64,000 nucleotides of DNA from contig NZ_LDWR01000042.1 in assembly GCF_001039005.1 (NCBI RefSeq), positions 124,001-188,000 on the forward strand, read 5' to 3'. Both the position numbers and the translations under genes were made by a program. Below the pieces are notes generated by a model. It was not told where the DNA came from and did no database searches. It saw nothing but the letters and a program-made list of their open reading frames with translations. The stretch comes from Burkholderia cepacia. Lineage in GTDB: Bacteria > Pseudomonadota > Gammaproteobacteria > Burkholderiales > Burkholderiaceae. This document shows, one piece after another, positions 24,734 to 33,034 of this stretch (positions are counted from its first letter, which is position 1; each line of letters starts with the position of its first letter).

Positions 24734-25716
24734 TTGGTCGCCTCGATCTCGTCGACGATCTGCTTCATCTGCGGCGTCTTCTCGTACTTCGTCCACAACG
24801 GCTGCATCGCCTTCACGAACGCCGCGCGATCGATCTGCGCGGCCGGCAGAATTTTCGCGCCGCCCTTCGTCACCGCCTGCTGCGCGGACGCCTCGCGCGC
24901 CGTCCACAGCTTCTGGTAGTACGGCACCGAATCGGCCGCCGCCTTCTTGATCGCCGCCTGCTCCTGCGGCGACAGCGTGTCCCAGATCTTCTTCGAGAAC
25001 ACCAGCACTTCAGGCGTCATCGCGTGCTGCGTCTCCGAGTAGTCGGGCGCCACTTCGTAGTGCTTCGTTTCCTCGTACGACGGCATGTTGTTTTCCGCCG
25101 CGTCGACGAGGCCCGTCTTCAGGCCCGTGTACACCTCGGCGAACGGCATCGGCGTCGGCGTGCCGCCCATCGCCCTGATCTCGTCGACCATCAGGTCCGA
25201 CGGTTGCACGCGCACCTTCAGCCCCTTCATGTCGGCCGGCGAGCGCACCGGGCGCTTCGCGTAGATCGAGCGCGCGCCGCTCTCGTAGAACGTCAGCGCG
25301 ATCATCCCCTTCGCCGTGAACGCATCGAGGATCTTCTGGCCGGCCGGGCCATACATCGCCTTGCGGAAATGGTCGACGTCGCGGAACAGGAACGGGAACG
25401 ACGGGATCAGCGATTCCGGCACGATCTCGTTGAACGACGCGCCGTTCACGCGCGCCATGTCGATCGCGCCGATCCGGACCTGGTCGACCGTGTCCTTCTC
25501 GGAGCCGAGCGCGCTGTTGCCGAACACCTTGATCGAATCCTTGCCGCCCGTCTGCTTCGACAGCTCGTCGCCCATGAACTTCACCGCCATGTTGGTCGGG
25601 AAGTTGTCGCCGTGCACGTCCGCCGAGCGGAACACGCGCGCCTGGGCGGACATCGCGAAGCCGGCCATCAGCGCGACGGCCAGGGCGGTACGGGAGCCGG
25701 TGAATCGGTGCTTCAT
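24730..25716 (-). CDS. dctP: TRAP transporter substrate-binding protein, DctP type
   Basis: A periplasmic binding protein of 328 residues. The signal peptide (TALAVALMAGFAMSAQA) is followed by the DctP segments FPTNMAVKFMGDELSKQTGG and VFGNSALGSEKDTVDQVRIG. The family-conserved RSPADMKGLKVRVQPSD contributes the arginine that holds the substrate carboxylate. AAGGAG lies 7 bases before ATG 25716. First gene of the dctPQM operon, divergent from the polygalacturonase with a 17-bp palindrome upstream. Ligand is inferred to be an organic acid, perhaps galacturonate or a derivative. Confidence 0.94.
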   Translation of the reverse strand: MKHRFTGSRTALAVALMAGFAMSAQARVFRSADVHGDNFPTNMAVKFMGDELSKQTGGKDSIKVFGNSALGSEKDTVDQVRIGAIDMARVNGASFNEIVPESLIPSFPFLFRDVDHFRKAMYGPAGQKILDAFTAKGMIALTFYESGARSIYAKRPVRSPADMKGLKVRVQPSDLMVDEIRAMGGTPTPMPFAEVYTGLKTGLVDAAENNMPSYEETKHYEVAPDYSETQHAMTPEVLVFSKKIWDTLSPQEQAAIKKAAADSVPYYQKLWTAREASAQQAVTKGGAKILPAAQIDRAAFVKAMQPLWTKYEKTPQMKQIVDEIEATK

Positions 25717-25801
25717 GGTGAGTCTCCTTGATGGTCGATCGTTGTTGTGTGGCGATCCGCCGGCATGCGCAGGCTTCCGCGCCGTGCTCGCTGACCGCAG
25801 A

Positions 25802-25818
25802 GTCATACGTCGTATGAC
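25802..25818. promoter_or_regulatory. perfect 8-1-8 palindrome upstream of dctPQM
   Basis: GTCATACGTCGTATGAC has two exact 8-bp arms around one base, 86 bases before dctP. GTC/GAC-ended dyads with AT cores are common GntR-family (FadR branch) operators, a group that often controls uronate genes. No GntR gene lies in the window, so the regulator would be encoded elsewhere. Confidence 0.45.
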
Positions 25819-26294
25819 GTGTTGACGCGAATGTACGTCGGTTAATCGTTTAACTCACTTGGTGCATACCCCTATAACCGCTTCCATCACGGGCTTTCGG
25901 TGTATTTCGAGGAATCGTTTTCTCTGTTTTGGCGATTTTCAGCGAAACGTTTTCCGGAAATGGGTGTGCATTCGAATCGGGCAACCGGCACGGCTGTTTC
26001 GTCACGCCAACAGGCAATCTTCCGCTTCGCTTGATGGTGTTATAGGATGACTGACCACAAAACGGACATGCCGCCGCGATGCCACGAGCACGCGCCGGCC
26101 ACGCATCGCGCGCGGCGCGATCGCGCCCGTGGCGCCCTCCCCGACGATCCGGGCCGGAGGTCCGCGCCCACTTGCTCCACGCCTTGCCGGCAGCACGGTC
26201 AAGCCGCGCCCGCCGCGATGACTCGCCCTGCGCGACCGATCCGATACCAACCCGGCATCGCCCACAACCGATGCTTCATCAGGAGATATTCGTC
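25819..26294. other. divergent dctP/polygalacturonase regulatory region
   Basis: This noncoding stretch holds GTTAATCGTTTAAC (25841-25854), a near-perfect palindrome with a central CG, and GAAACGTTTTC (25944-25954) of the same style. Both resemble LacI-family operators. The stretch 25850-26040 is locally AT-richer, as expected of promoters for both directions. The last 250 bases before the polygalacturonase carry no recognised gene. Confidence 0.35.
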
Positions 26295-28451
26295 ATGACA
26301 TCCCCCATTTCCCGGCCGAACGGGCGCCCGCGCGTGCTCGGCCTGCTCGCGGCGTTGCTCGCGACAGCGGCCGCGCTGAGCGCATGCGGCGGCGACGACC
26401 CGAGCCCCAGCGGCGGCGGCGTGGCGTCCACCGCACCGCCCGCCACCAGCGTGTTCCAGGTCGGCACGACGACCGTCGACGCGAACCTGCCGGCCGAACC
26501 CGCGCTGCCTGCCGATACGCAGGTCTGCAGCACGCTCGAAGCCGGCAATACGCTCGTGAGCCGCCCCGACGGCTCGCTGCCGCCGGAGGCCGACCCGTCG
26601 ACGGCGGGCGTCGGCAAGGCCGTGTCGCCCGCCACGGCCAACCCCGACCAGGCGCGCATCCAGGCCGCGCTCGACGCGTGCGGCGCGGCGGTGGACGCCG
26701 AGGTCGGCGCGACGATCGCGGCCGCGGACGCCGCGGCCACCGCCGCGCAGAAGGCGGCCGCCGCACCGAACGTCAATATCGCCGGCGCGTCCGGCGAGGA
26801 ACTCGTGAAACCCAAATACCGCGCGAGCAAGTTCGCGGTGCGTCTCGTCGTCAATCACGCGGGGGCCGGCAACGGCTTCGTCAGCGGGCCGCTGACGCTG
26901 CCCTCCGGCGTGACGCTGTGGATCGACAAGGGCGTCACGCTGTACGCGTCGCGCGACGTGAAGGCGTATTCGCCGAACGTCGCCGGGCCGTATTGCGGCA
27001 ACACGGCGGTCAGCGCGACGAAGGCCGGCAGTTCGTCGAACTGCGCCGCGCTGATCACCGGCACCAACCTCGTCAACGCGGCGGTGGTCGGCGACGGCCG
27101 GATCGACGGGCGCGGCTACGCGGAGCTGGTGACGTCCGATGCGAAATATCCGCTGATGAAGGTCGACCTGACCTGCTCGAACACCTACGCGGCATACAAG
27201 GGCGGCACCGTGGCGCCGGACGGCACCGCGTGCGACGACGGCGGCACCGTCGTCGATTCGAAATCGCCGGTGCGCAACATGACGTGGTGGGATCTCGCGT
27301 ATCTCGGCAACATGGTGCAGAACGGCACGACGGGCGTCGCGTCGCAATCGAATTTCCGGCTGATGGTGTTCAACTACGCGAAGAACCTCACGCTGTACCG
27401 CATCACGCTGAACAACAGCCCGAATTTCCACGTGGTGCCGAGCGGCGTCGACGGGCTGACGATCTGGAACGTGAAGGTGCAGACGCCGACGCTCGCCGCG
27501 TTCGCGAACCCGGCCGGCAACGGCAACCCGCTGTACAACGGGCAGACGTTCAACGCGGACAACGTGAAGAACACCGACGCGTTCGACCCGGGCTCCGCAT
27601 CGAAGCCCACGTCGGCAGCGCTGTCGACGGGCAGCACGACGACCTCCCCCGGTGCGATCTCGTTCGACGGCTACTTGAAGAACTTCGTGTTCGCGTACAA
27701 CTACGTGAGCACCGGCGACGACGACATGGCGCTCAAGGGCAGCAACAACCCGGCGCCCGCCGGTTCGGCGCTGTTCGGCATCGACGGCAATCGCGACGTG
27801 CGTGCCGATCGCAAATGGGGCGTCGTGATCGCGCACAACCACATCTACTGGGGGCACGGCATCTCGATCGGCAGCGAGACCAACGGCGGCGTGACGAACG
27901 TTCAGGTCTACGACAATTCGTTCCAGGATTCCGAGGAAGGGCTGCGGATCAAGTCCGACTATGCGCGCGGCGGCGAAGTGAGCAACATCCGCTACTCGAA
28001 CATCTGCATCCGCGATGCGAAGAACGCGCTGCTGTTCACGCCGTACTACAGCACGAAGGCCGTGCCGGCGAGCGGCCCGCTGTATCCGAACTTCCACGAC
28101 ATCTCGCTCGCGAACGTCGTGATCGAGGGTACGGCCGGCGTGAAGCTGCAGGGGTTCGAAGCGAACACCGGCGGCTACGGCGAGCCCGCGTTCCCGCTCG
28201 TGATGTCGCTGAGCGACGTGGTGGCCGACACGCCTGACGGCATCTCGACGATCGCGTCCGACGCGAACCTCACGCTGCACAACGTGAACCTGCCGGTGTT
28301 CCCGTCGACCGCGAACCGTGTCGTCGTCAACGGCACCGCGACCCATACGATCGATCCGGCCAGCGTGCTCGACTGCAGCAAGGCGTTCGTCGACTTCCCG
28401 GGCATCGACCAGTCGAACCCGTTCGGTTCGACGTGGGCGCCGTCGCTGTAA
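26295..28451 (+). CDS. exported polygalacturonase-like lipoprotein, GH28
   Basis: A protein of 718 residues. The N-terminus is a lipoprotein signal (LATAAALSACGG) followed by a Ser/Gly/Pro linker. The right-handed beta-helix catalytic domain carries all four GH28 signatures: NTD in VKNTDAFDPGS, the DD pair in STGDDDMALKG, GHG in YWGHGISIGSE and RIK in EGLRIKSDYARGG. It should hydrolyse galacturonan outside the cytoplasm or at the cell surface. AGGAGATATTCGTC precedes the ATG. The divergent TRAP operon could import the released uronate. The insert around residues 85-160 is alanine-rich and not part of the usual fold. Confidence 0.92.
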   Translation: MTSPISRPNGRPRVLGLLAALLATAAALSACGGDDPSPSGGGVASTAPPATSVFQVGTTTVDANLPAEPALPADTQVCSTLEAGNTLVSRPDGSLPPEADPSTAGVGKAVSPATANPDQARIQAALDACGAAVDAEVGATIAAADAAATAAQKAAAAPNVNIAGASGEELVKPKYRASKFAVRLVVNHAGAGNGFVSGPLTLPSGVTLWIDKGVTLYASRDVKAYSPNVAGPYCGNTAVSATKAGSSSNCAALITGTNLVNAAVVGDGRIDGRGYAELVTSDAKYPLMKVDLTCSNTYAAYKGGTVAPDGTACDDGGTVVDSKSPVRNMTWWDLAYLGNMVQNGTTGVASQSNFRLMVFNYAKNLTLYRITLNNSPNFHVVPSGVDGLTIWNVKVQTPTLAAFANPAGNGNPLYNGQTFNADNVKNTDAFDPGSASKPTSAALSTGSTTTSPGAISFDGYLKNFVFAYNYVSTGDDDMALKGSNNPAPAGSALFGIDGNRDVRADRKWGVVIAHNHIYWGHGISIGSETNGGVTNVQVYDNSFQDSEEGLRIKSDYARGGEVSNIRYSNICIRDAKNALLFTPYYSTKAVPASGPLYPNFHDISLANVVIEGTAGVKLQGFEANTGGYGEPAFPLVMSLSDVVADTPDGISTIASDANLTLHNVNLPVFPSTANRVVVNGTATHTIDPASVLDCSKAFVDFPGIDQSNPFGSTWAPSL

Positions 28452-28472
28452 CGATCAGACGACCGGCGCCTC

Positions 28473-28500
28473 GGGTTTCCCGCGTTCGCGCGGGAAACCC
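28473..28500. terminator. hairpin between convergent genes
   Basis: GGGTTTCCCGCG (28473-28484), a TTCG loop and its exact complement (28489-28500) form a perfect 12-bp stem 22 bases after the polygalacturonase stop and 30 bases after the end of the LuxR-type gene. No T run follows on either strand, so termination is likely but not typical. Confidence 0.5.
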
Positions 28501-28529
28501 GTTGCGGATGCCCGGCGCTTGCCGCGCCG

Positions 28530-29621
28530 TCACGTCTGCATGACCAGCGACGTCAGTTGCGACGCACGCGCCACTTCCGTCTTCGCGTAGATCGACTTGA
28601 TCTGCGTGCGGACCGTGCCGATCGACACGCCGCGCAGCTCCGCGCATTCCTGCGGCGACAGCCCGTCGCAGCACAGCAGCACGGCGAGATCGGCTTCCGC
28701 CGACGATAGCCCGTAGAACACGCGCAGCCGCTGCGCGCGGGCCGACGGCGACCGCAGGTCGGCGGCCGTCATCAACGCCGCGACGCCGGAGCGTTCGCGC
28801 GCGAGCCGCGACTGTCCGGGAATCGGCATCAACGCAAGCGGCAACGGTTCGCCCGTCGCACGCCGCAGCAGCAACCCGCCGCGCGCGAATGCGTGCCGCC
28901 ACTGCGCATCGTCGACGCAGCCTTCCGGCGCGAAACGTCCGTTCAGGATCCGCATCGCCGGTTCCGCCGCGATCAGTTGATCGGCCGCGCGATTCGTATA
29001 GCGCAGCTCGCGTTGCTCGCCGAGCAGGAACACCGGCACCGGAATCGCATCGAGCGCCGATTCCGCGGCGGCCACGCGCGCCTCGAGTTCCCCGATACGC
29101 GCCTGGATCCGCAGCGCGCGGCTGATATGCGCCCCCATGATTTCGATGGTGCGGCGCTGATCGTCGGAAAGGCCTTGCGATTCGGGGCCGCTCTGTACGC
29201 TGAGGAATGCGCCGGTGCCCTGGCCGCGATGGATATACAGGCCCGAGATGCTGCCGAGCCCGTAAGGATGCAGGAATTCCTGATAGAACACGCTGTGCGC
29301 ACGCTCTTGCCAAGACAAGTGCTTGACGTCCTCGAACCAGCGGCCGGCCGGCCAGTTGCCGGCGATCGGCACGACCGGGTCGTACCGGTAGAACTCGGTG
29401 TTGTAGGTGCGGAAACACGCGGCAACCCAGGACGGGTCGTCACCCGCCGCCTGTTCGATCGCCGGCACCCTCGCCGCTTCGTCGAACGACAGCAGCGTGA
29501 CCATGCGCACGCCGACCGACGATCGCAGCCCGTCCAACACCGCGTCCCACCGTTGATCGCCCAGTGCCGCGGCGTAGAGGTCATCGACCCACGTCGATGG
29601 AATCAAACCGTTCATTTGCAT
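28530..29621 (-). CDS. LuxR-type helix-turn-helix regulator
   Basis: A protein of 363 residues. The C-terminal 60 residues are a LuxR/FixJ helix-turn-helix (LSSAEADLAVLLCCDGLSPQ, then GVSIGTVRTQIKSIYAKTEV). The N-terminal part resembles a GAF-like sensor (FDEAARVPAIEQ to GLYIHRGQGTGAFLSVQ), and the middle around residues 180-250 resembles a degenerate PAS region (IPVPVFLLGEQRELRYTNRA). There is no receiver domain and no acyl-homoserine-lactone domain. ATG 29615, two codons in, is an equally good start. No neighbouring target is evident. Confidence 0.9.
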   Translation of the reverse strand: MQMNGLIPSTWVDDLYAAALGDQRWDAVLDGLRSSVGVRMVTLLSFDEAARVPAIEQAAGDDPSWVAACFRTYNTEFYRYDPVVPIAGNWPAGRWFEDVKHLSWQERAHSVFYQEFLHPYGLGSISGLYIHRGQGTGAFLSVQSGPESQGLSDDQRRTIEIMGAHISRALRIQARIGELEARVAAAESALDAIPVPVFLLGEQRELRYTNRAADQLIAAEPAMRILNGRFAPEGCVDDAQWRHAFARGGLLLRRATGEPLPLALMPIPGQSRLARERSGVAALMTAADLRSPSARAQRLRVFYGLSSAEADLAVLLCCDGLSPQECAELRGVSIGTVRTQIKSIYAKTEVARASQLTSLVMQT

Positions 29622-29726
29622 CTGGCCACCCCGCGCCGTGCGTTTTTGTCGAACGTCTTTGGCGAATCTTACTCAATCGGCGGCATCGTTCAAATTACCT
29701 GTCTGTGTTTGATCGAAATACCACGT

Positions 29727-29755
29727 TTGTTACCGTTTCTCGTCAGACGTAATGG
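29727..29755 (+). promoter_or_regulatory. probable promoter of the his leader and hisC
   Basis: TTGTTA (29727-29732), a 17-bp spacer and TAATGG (29750-29755) give a plausible sigma70 promoter. Transcription from about 29762 would yield a leader of about 200 bases ending in the terminator at 29943-29972. Confidence 0.4.
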
Positions 29756-29812
29756 CCACATTCGGTCGGCGCGTATCGCGTGGGCGGCTTTTCATCCGGA
29801 TCAGGGTATGCC

Positions 29813-29905
29813 ATGATGCAGCGCATGACGATTCGAAACGCCACCCCCTCGCTGCACCATCACCACGGACGCCCGCTGTTGCGCCGTGGTTCGTTTCGCA
29901 TCTAG
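29813..29905 (+). CDS. hisL: histidine leader peptide
   Basis: A 30-codon frame with four consecutive His codons (CAC CAT CAC CAC at 29855-29866), encoding a peptide that includes ATPSLHHHHGRPLLRR and ends at TAG 29903-29905. AGGG lies 6 bases before ATG 29813; ATG 29825 would give 26 residues. It is followed by hairpins, then an intrinsic terminator, then hisC. This is the layout of enterobacterial hisL: ribosome stalling at His codons when charged tRNA-His is scarce prevents terminator formation. The peptide itself should have no function. Confidence 0.78.
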   Translation: MMQRMTIRNATPSLHHHHGRPLLRRGSFRI

Positions 29906-29929
29906 AGATTGAATCGGGTCTTTCCCGAT
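29862..29929 (+). promoter_or_regulatory. attenuator hairpins over and after the His codons
   Basis: ACCACGG (29862-29868) pairs exactly with CCGTGGT (29884-29890), so this hairpin includes the last His codons and would be blocked by a ribosome stalled there. ATCGGG-tctttc-like loop-CCCGAT (29913-29929) forms a second stem before the terminator. The alternative antiterminator pairing was not resolved by eye; GCGCC at 29881-29885 is complementary to GGCGC inside the terminator stem. Confidence 0.5.
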
Positions 29930-29942
29930 CAAGACAACGACC

Positions 29943-29972
29943 AAGGCGCCTCCGGCGCCTTTTTTGTTTTTT
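29943..29972 (+). terminator. his attenuator terminator
   Basis: AAGGCGCC (29943-29950) pairs exactly with GGCGCCTT (29954-29961) across a three-base loop, and the stem runs directly into TTTTTTGTTTTTT. It lies before, not after, a gene: hisC starts 54 bases downstream. Its position after a His-rich frame identifies it as an attenuator. Confidence 0.87.
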
Positions 29973-30026
29973 GCCGCCTTAAAAACCCGCTGCGCGGATC
30001 GATCGATAACGTACGGAGTGTTTTCA

Positions 30027-31139
30027 ATGCAACAACCCTGGAAAGAAGTCGCCTTGTCGGATTTGCCGCTCCGGGAGGACCTCAAGTTGCAGCACGCGTA
30101 CGGGGCGCCGCAGCTCGATGTGCCGGTATGCCTGAACGTCAACGAGAATCCGTATCCGCCGTCGCCGGCGCTCGTCGAGCGCATCGCGGCCGCGGTGGCC
30201 GACGCGGCGCGCGCGGCGAACCGTTATCCCGACCGCGACTTTGCCGAGCTGCGTGCGCATCTGGCTGCTTATCTGACGCACGACACCGGCGTGACGCTCG
30301 ACGCGTCGCGCGTCTGGGCGGCCAACGGCTCGAATGAAGTGATCCAGCAGATTCTCCAGGCATTCGGCGGCCCGGGGCGATCGGCGCTGGCCTTTACGCC
30401 CGCATATCCCATGTATGACGAATACTGCCGGACGACCTTCACGCGCCTGCATACGCTGCCGCGCACCGACGATTTCGCGCTGGACCTGAATCAGGCGATC
30501 GACAGCATCCGCGCGCACCAGCCGAACGTGATCCTGCTGACGTCGCCGAACAACCCGACCGGGACCGCGCTTCCGGTCGACACGATCCGGGCGATACTCG
30601 ACGTCGCGCCGGGCGTGGTCGTCGTCGACGAAGCGTATGCGGAGTTCCGGCGCCACGGGGTCCGCAGCGCGGCGACGCTGCTGCCGAACCATCCGCGGCT
30701 CGTCGTCACCCGCACGTTGAGCAAGGCGTTCAAATTCGCCGGTGGCCGCGTCGGCTATTGCGCGTGCGCGCCTGCGATCGTCGAAGCGCTGAAGCTGGTT
30801 CGCCTGCCGTACCACCTGTCCGCTTTTACCCAGGCAGCCGCCTGGGCGGCGCTGGTTGCCCGTGATGAAATGCTGTCGCAAGTGGAGGCGATCAAGGCCG
30901 AGCGCGATTCGATCGTCGGCTGGCTGCGTGACCAGGGGCTCGCGGTAGCCGATTCCGATGCCAATTTCGTGATGTTCGGCAAGTTTGCGGATCGCCACCG
31001 GATATGGAGCGGACTCCTGCGCCACGGGGTCCTGATTCGCGAGTCGGGCCCGCCGGAATACCTGCGCGTGTCCGTCGGTACCGCCGCGGAGATGGTCGCG
31101 TTTCGTGCGGCCCTGCTTGCCGTGATGGCGCTCGAGTGA
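30027..31139 (+). CDS. hisC: histidinol-phosphate aminotransferase, stand-alone copy
   Basis: A PLP enzyme of 370 residues, aminotransferase class I/II. It converts imidazole-acetol phosphate and glutamate to histidinol phosphate, and HisC homologues often also act on aromatic keto acids. Key segments are LNVNENPYPPSP (substrate site), the PLP-contacting ANGSNEVIQQIL, SPNNPTGTALP, VVVDEAYAEF, the Schiff-base lysine in TRTLSKAFKFAG, and the C-terminal LRVSVGT arginine. GGAG lies 9 bases before ATG 30027. It is not in a his operon, yet it has a His attenuator, so its expression should rise with histidine shortage. Confidence 0.95.
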   Translation: MQQPWKEVALSDLPLREDLKLQHAYGAPQLDVPVCLNVNENPYPPSPALVERIAAAVADAARAANRYPDRDFAELRAHLAAYLTHDTGVTLDASRVWAANGSNEVIQQILQAFGGPGRSALAFTPAYPMYDEYCRTTFTRLHTLPRTDDFALDLNQAIDSIRAHQPNVILLTSPNNPTGTALPVDTIRAILDVAPGVVVVDEAYAEFRRHGVRSAATLLPNHPRLVVTRTLSKAFKFAGGRVGYCACAPAIVEALKLVRLPYHLSAFTQAAAWAALVARDEMLSQVEAIKAERDSIVGWLRDQGLAVADSDANFVMFGKFADRHRIWSGLLRHGVLIRESGPPEYLRVSVGTAAEMVAFRAALLAVMALE

Positions 31140-31206
31140 GCAACGGGCAAGACGGTCGACGACGCGATGGACGGCGCGCGTTTCAGCGCAATGTCCGACG
31201 ATGCAC

Positions 31207-31671
31207 TTACTTCATCGCCGCAAACCGCGATTCCATCTCGTCGATCTTCGCGAGCACGGCTTCGCTGAGCTTTCTGACGTGTTGCGGCACATCGGGCGCC
31301 GACAGCAGTTCCTCGATTCGTCCTCGCCAGTAACTCGGGTGCCTCACGCGCCCCGCGCCCGACATCGACACGTCGTCGGCGAGCGTCTCGCTTGCCAGGA
31401 GAGCCACCATTCTCTGGATGTGAGAGAGCTCTCGTTCCACATAGTCTCGTGCCAGCATATTGATTGAAATTCCCCGAAATGCGACGTCAGGCCTTCCGTC
31501 ATCAACGCGCCATCGTGCCGCGATGCAAACGACCCACCACACACGCTGCGCGTCATCGTACGCAAACGCTGTGTCAGTAAACTGCGCGGGGCGTTTGCAG
31601 AATTCGACGCGGAATGGCAAGCCTGTCCGCTTGTTCTCGTGACATCCGGTCCCCGATGCCCTGTTGTCCAT
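31207..31671 (-). CDS. hypothetical protein
   Basis: A soluble protein of about 154 residues without recognised family. It has a beta-rich first half (LPFRVEFCKRPAQFTDTAF, RVWWVVCIAARWRVDDG) and a helical second half (YVERELSHIQRMVALLASET, then HVRKLSEAVLAKIDEMESRF). The plan resembles small phage- or island-encoded proteins. ATG 31671 is a tentative start; ATG 31698 is in frame. It begins the accessory stretch 31.2-36.3 kb, which consists mostly of single genes of unlike function. Confidence 0.6.
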   Translation of the reverse strand: MDNRASGTGCHENKRTGLPFRVEFCKRPAQFTDTAFAYDDAQRVWWVVCIAARWRVDDGRPDVAFRGISINMLARDYVERELSHIQRMVALLASETLADDVSMSGAGRVRHPSYWRGRIEELLSAPDVPQHVRKLSEAVLAKIDEMESRFAAMK

Positions 31672-31886
31672 CGTAGACGTACCGCACGGCGATCGCATCT
31701 CCAAAAGTGGGGATGCCGGCCGATATTGGCGCAGCGGCGGTTTCCGGAAATTACGGGGGAGCTGGGTCAATGACTTGAACGACCTGCCGCCGGTGCACGG
31801 CCGTCGGGCAAATCGGCAACACGGATGTTCCGCACGCACGGGCGTTGTGCACGATCACGTAGCGCGCCGTGCGTGACGGCGCGTTG

Positions 31887-32939
31887 CTATCGCCGGTAGG
31901 ATGGCGGCGCGAGTTCGAGCGGATGAGGGTTCAGGCGCACCCACGCGACGGCCAAGCGACACAGTTGGGCCGGGTCGCCCGACTGGCGCTTCACGTCCTG
32001 CACGACCGCTTCCAAGTCTGACAAATCGCCCGCCGGCAGCGACGTGCCGGTGCGCACGAATGCCGCGACCGCATCGGCCATCGTGCGGAAGTCCGCGTCC
32101 CAGTTGCAGCCTCCGTTGTGGTCGAGTTCATGCGCGATGCGGCGCGAGATCCGGATGATTTCGCCCTGCACCGTCGCTGCATGCCCGGTTCCCGGCACCA
32201 GTTGCTTCCACAGTGCCTGATGCTGCTCCTGCCACGAGCCGGCCCCGACGACGATCGGCGCCCGGCCGTCGTGCAGTTGACGGCGCGGCACCGGCGGTAC
32301 ATCGAACAGCGCATAGAGCCGCTCCAGCGCGGCGCTGGCCGCGTCGACGGATTCCGGGTTGAAGCGCTCGCGCATGAATTCGAAACGCTCGCCGATCTCC
32401 GTGACGCTGCTTCGCATGCGCGGCGTCTTCGCCGCCCCGGCGTCGAGCAGCACGTCGGCGAGCGCCACCATGTGTTCCAGATCCGCATTGCCGCAGGTGC
32501 GCAGCGCACGCTCGAGCGGCGTCTGCCCGTCGCGGTTCAACGCGTCGACGCGCGCGCCGTGCTCGAGCAGCACGCGGGCGGACAACGCATTGCGCGAGTC
32601 GGCCGCGGCGTGCAGCGCGGTGCCGATCGACGCGCCGTCATCGTGAACATCCGCGCCGAGTTCGAGCAGCACGTCGAAGCGGCTGCGGCGGCTGCGGGCG
32701 CGCGCGTGCAGCGCCGTGTTGCCGTACGCGTCGGCCGCGCCGATATCCGCGCCCTGCGCAACGAGCCAGCGCGCGAGATCATCGGGGCAACGGTCGAACG
32801 ACAGCGCGGCTCGCTTGCTCGGCCCGCCTCGCGCATTCACGTCGCAGGTGTCGAACACTGCCTGCAGCTTCGCGACATCGCCCTCGTCGAGCAATGTTTC
32901 AAAGTCCTTCGGCAGCAGTTTCTTTTTTGCTTTCGGCAT
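31887..32939 (-). CDS. ankyrin-repeat protein
   Basis: A protein of 350 residues. A short basic N-terminus (MPKAKKKLLPKDFE) precedes about four ankyrin repeats over residues 15-170, visible as AYGNTALHARARSRRSRFDVLLELGADV, GTALHAAADSRNALSARVLL and RDGQTPLERAL. The C-terminal 170 residues (from LERLYALFDVPPVPRRQLHD) are unrecognised and may carry the functional part. GGAGG 7 bases upstream fixes ATG 32939. There is no signal peptide, so it is probably cytoplasmic. The tryptophan-rich SWQEQHQALWKQLVPGTGHA segment is a useful search handle. Confidence 0.85.
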   Translation of the reverse strand: MPKAKKKLLPKDFETLLDEGDVAKLQAVFDTCDVNARGGPSKRAALSFDRCPDDLARWLVAQGADIGAADAYGNTALHARARSRRSRFDVLLELGADVHDDGASIGTALHAAADSRNALSARVLLEHGARVDALNRDGQTPLERALRTCGNADLEHMVALADVLLDAGAAKTPRMRSSVTEIGERFEFMRERFNPESVDAASAALERLYALFDVPPVPRRQLHDGRAPIVVGAGSWQEQHQALWKQLVPGTGHAATVQGEIIRISRRIAHELDHNGGCNWDADFRTMADAVAAFVRTGTSLPAGDLSDLEAVVQDVKRQSGDPAQLCRLAVAWVRLNPHPLELAPPSYRR

Positions 32940-33034
32940 TGCAAGCCTCCTGCCATTGCAGAAATGCGCATCATGCGCCGGTTGTCCGACTGTTTTGCGA
33001 AGCGGCCCGCGCACGCGATCCGGCTCGCGGAAAA

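Noticed and set aside
28473..28500. Reading the perfect hairpin after the polygalacturonase as a small RNA or riboswitch
   Set aside because: Its place between two convergent genes and simple 12-bp TTCG-loop form fit a terminator-like barrier better.
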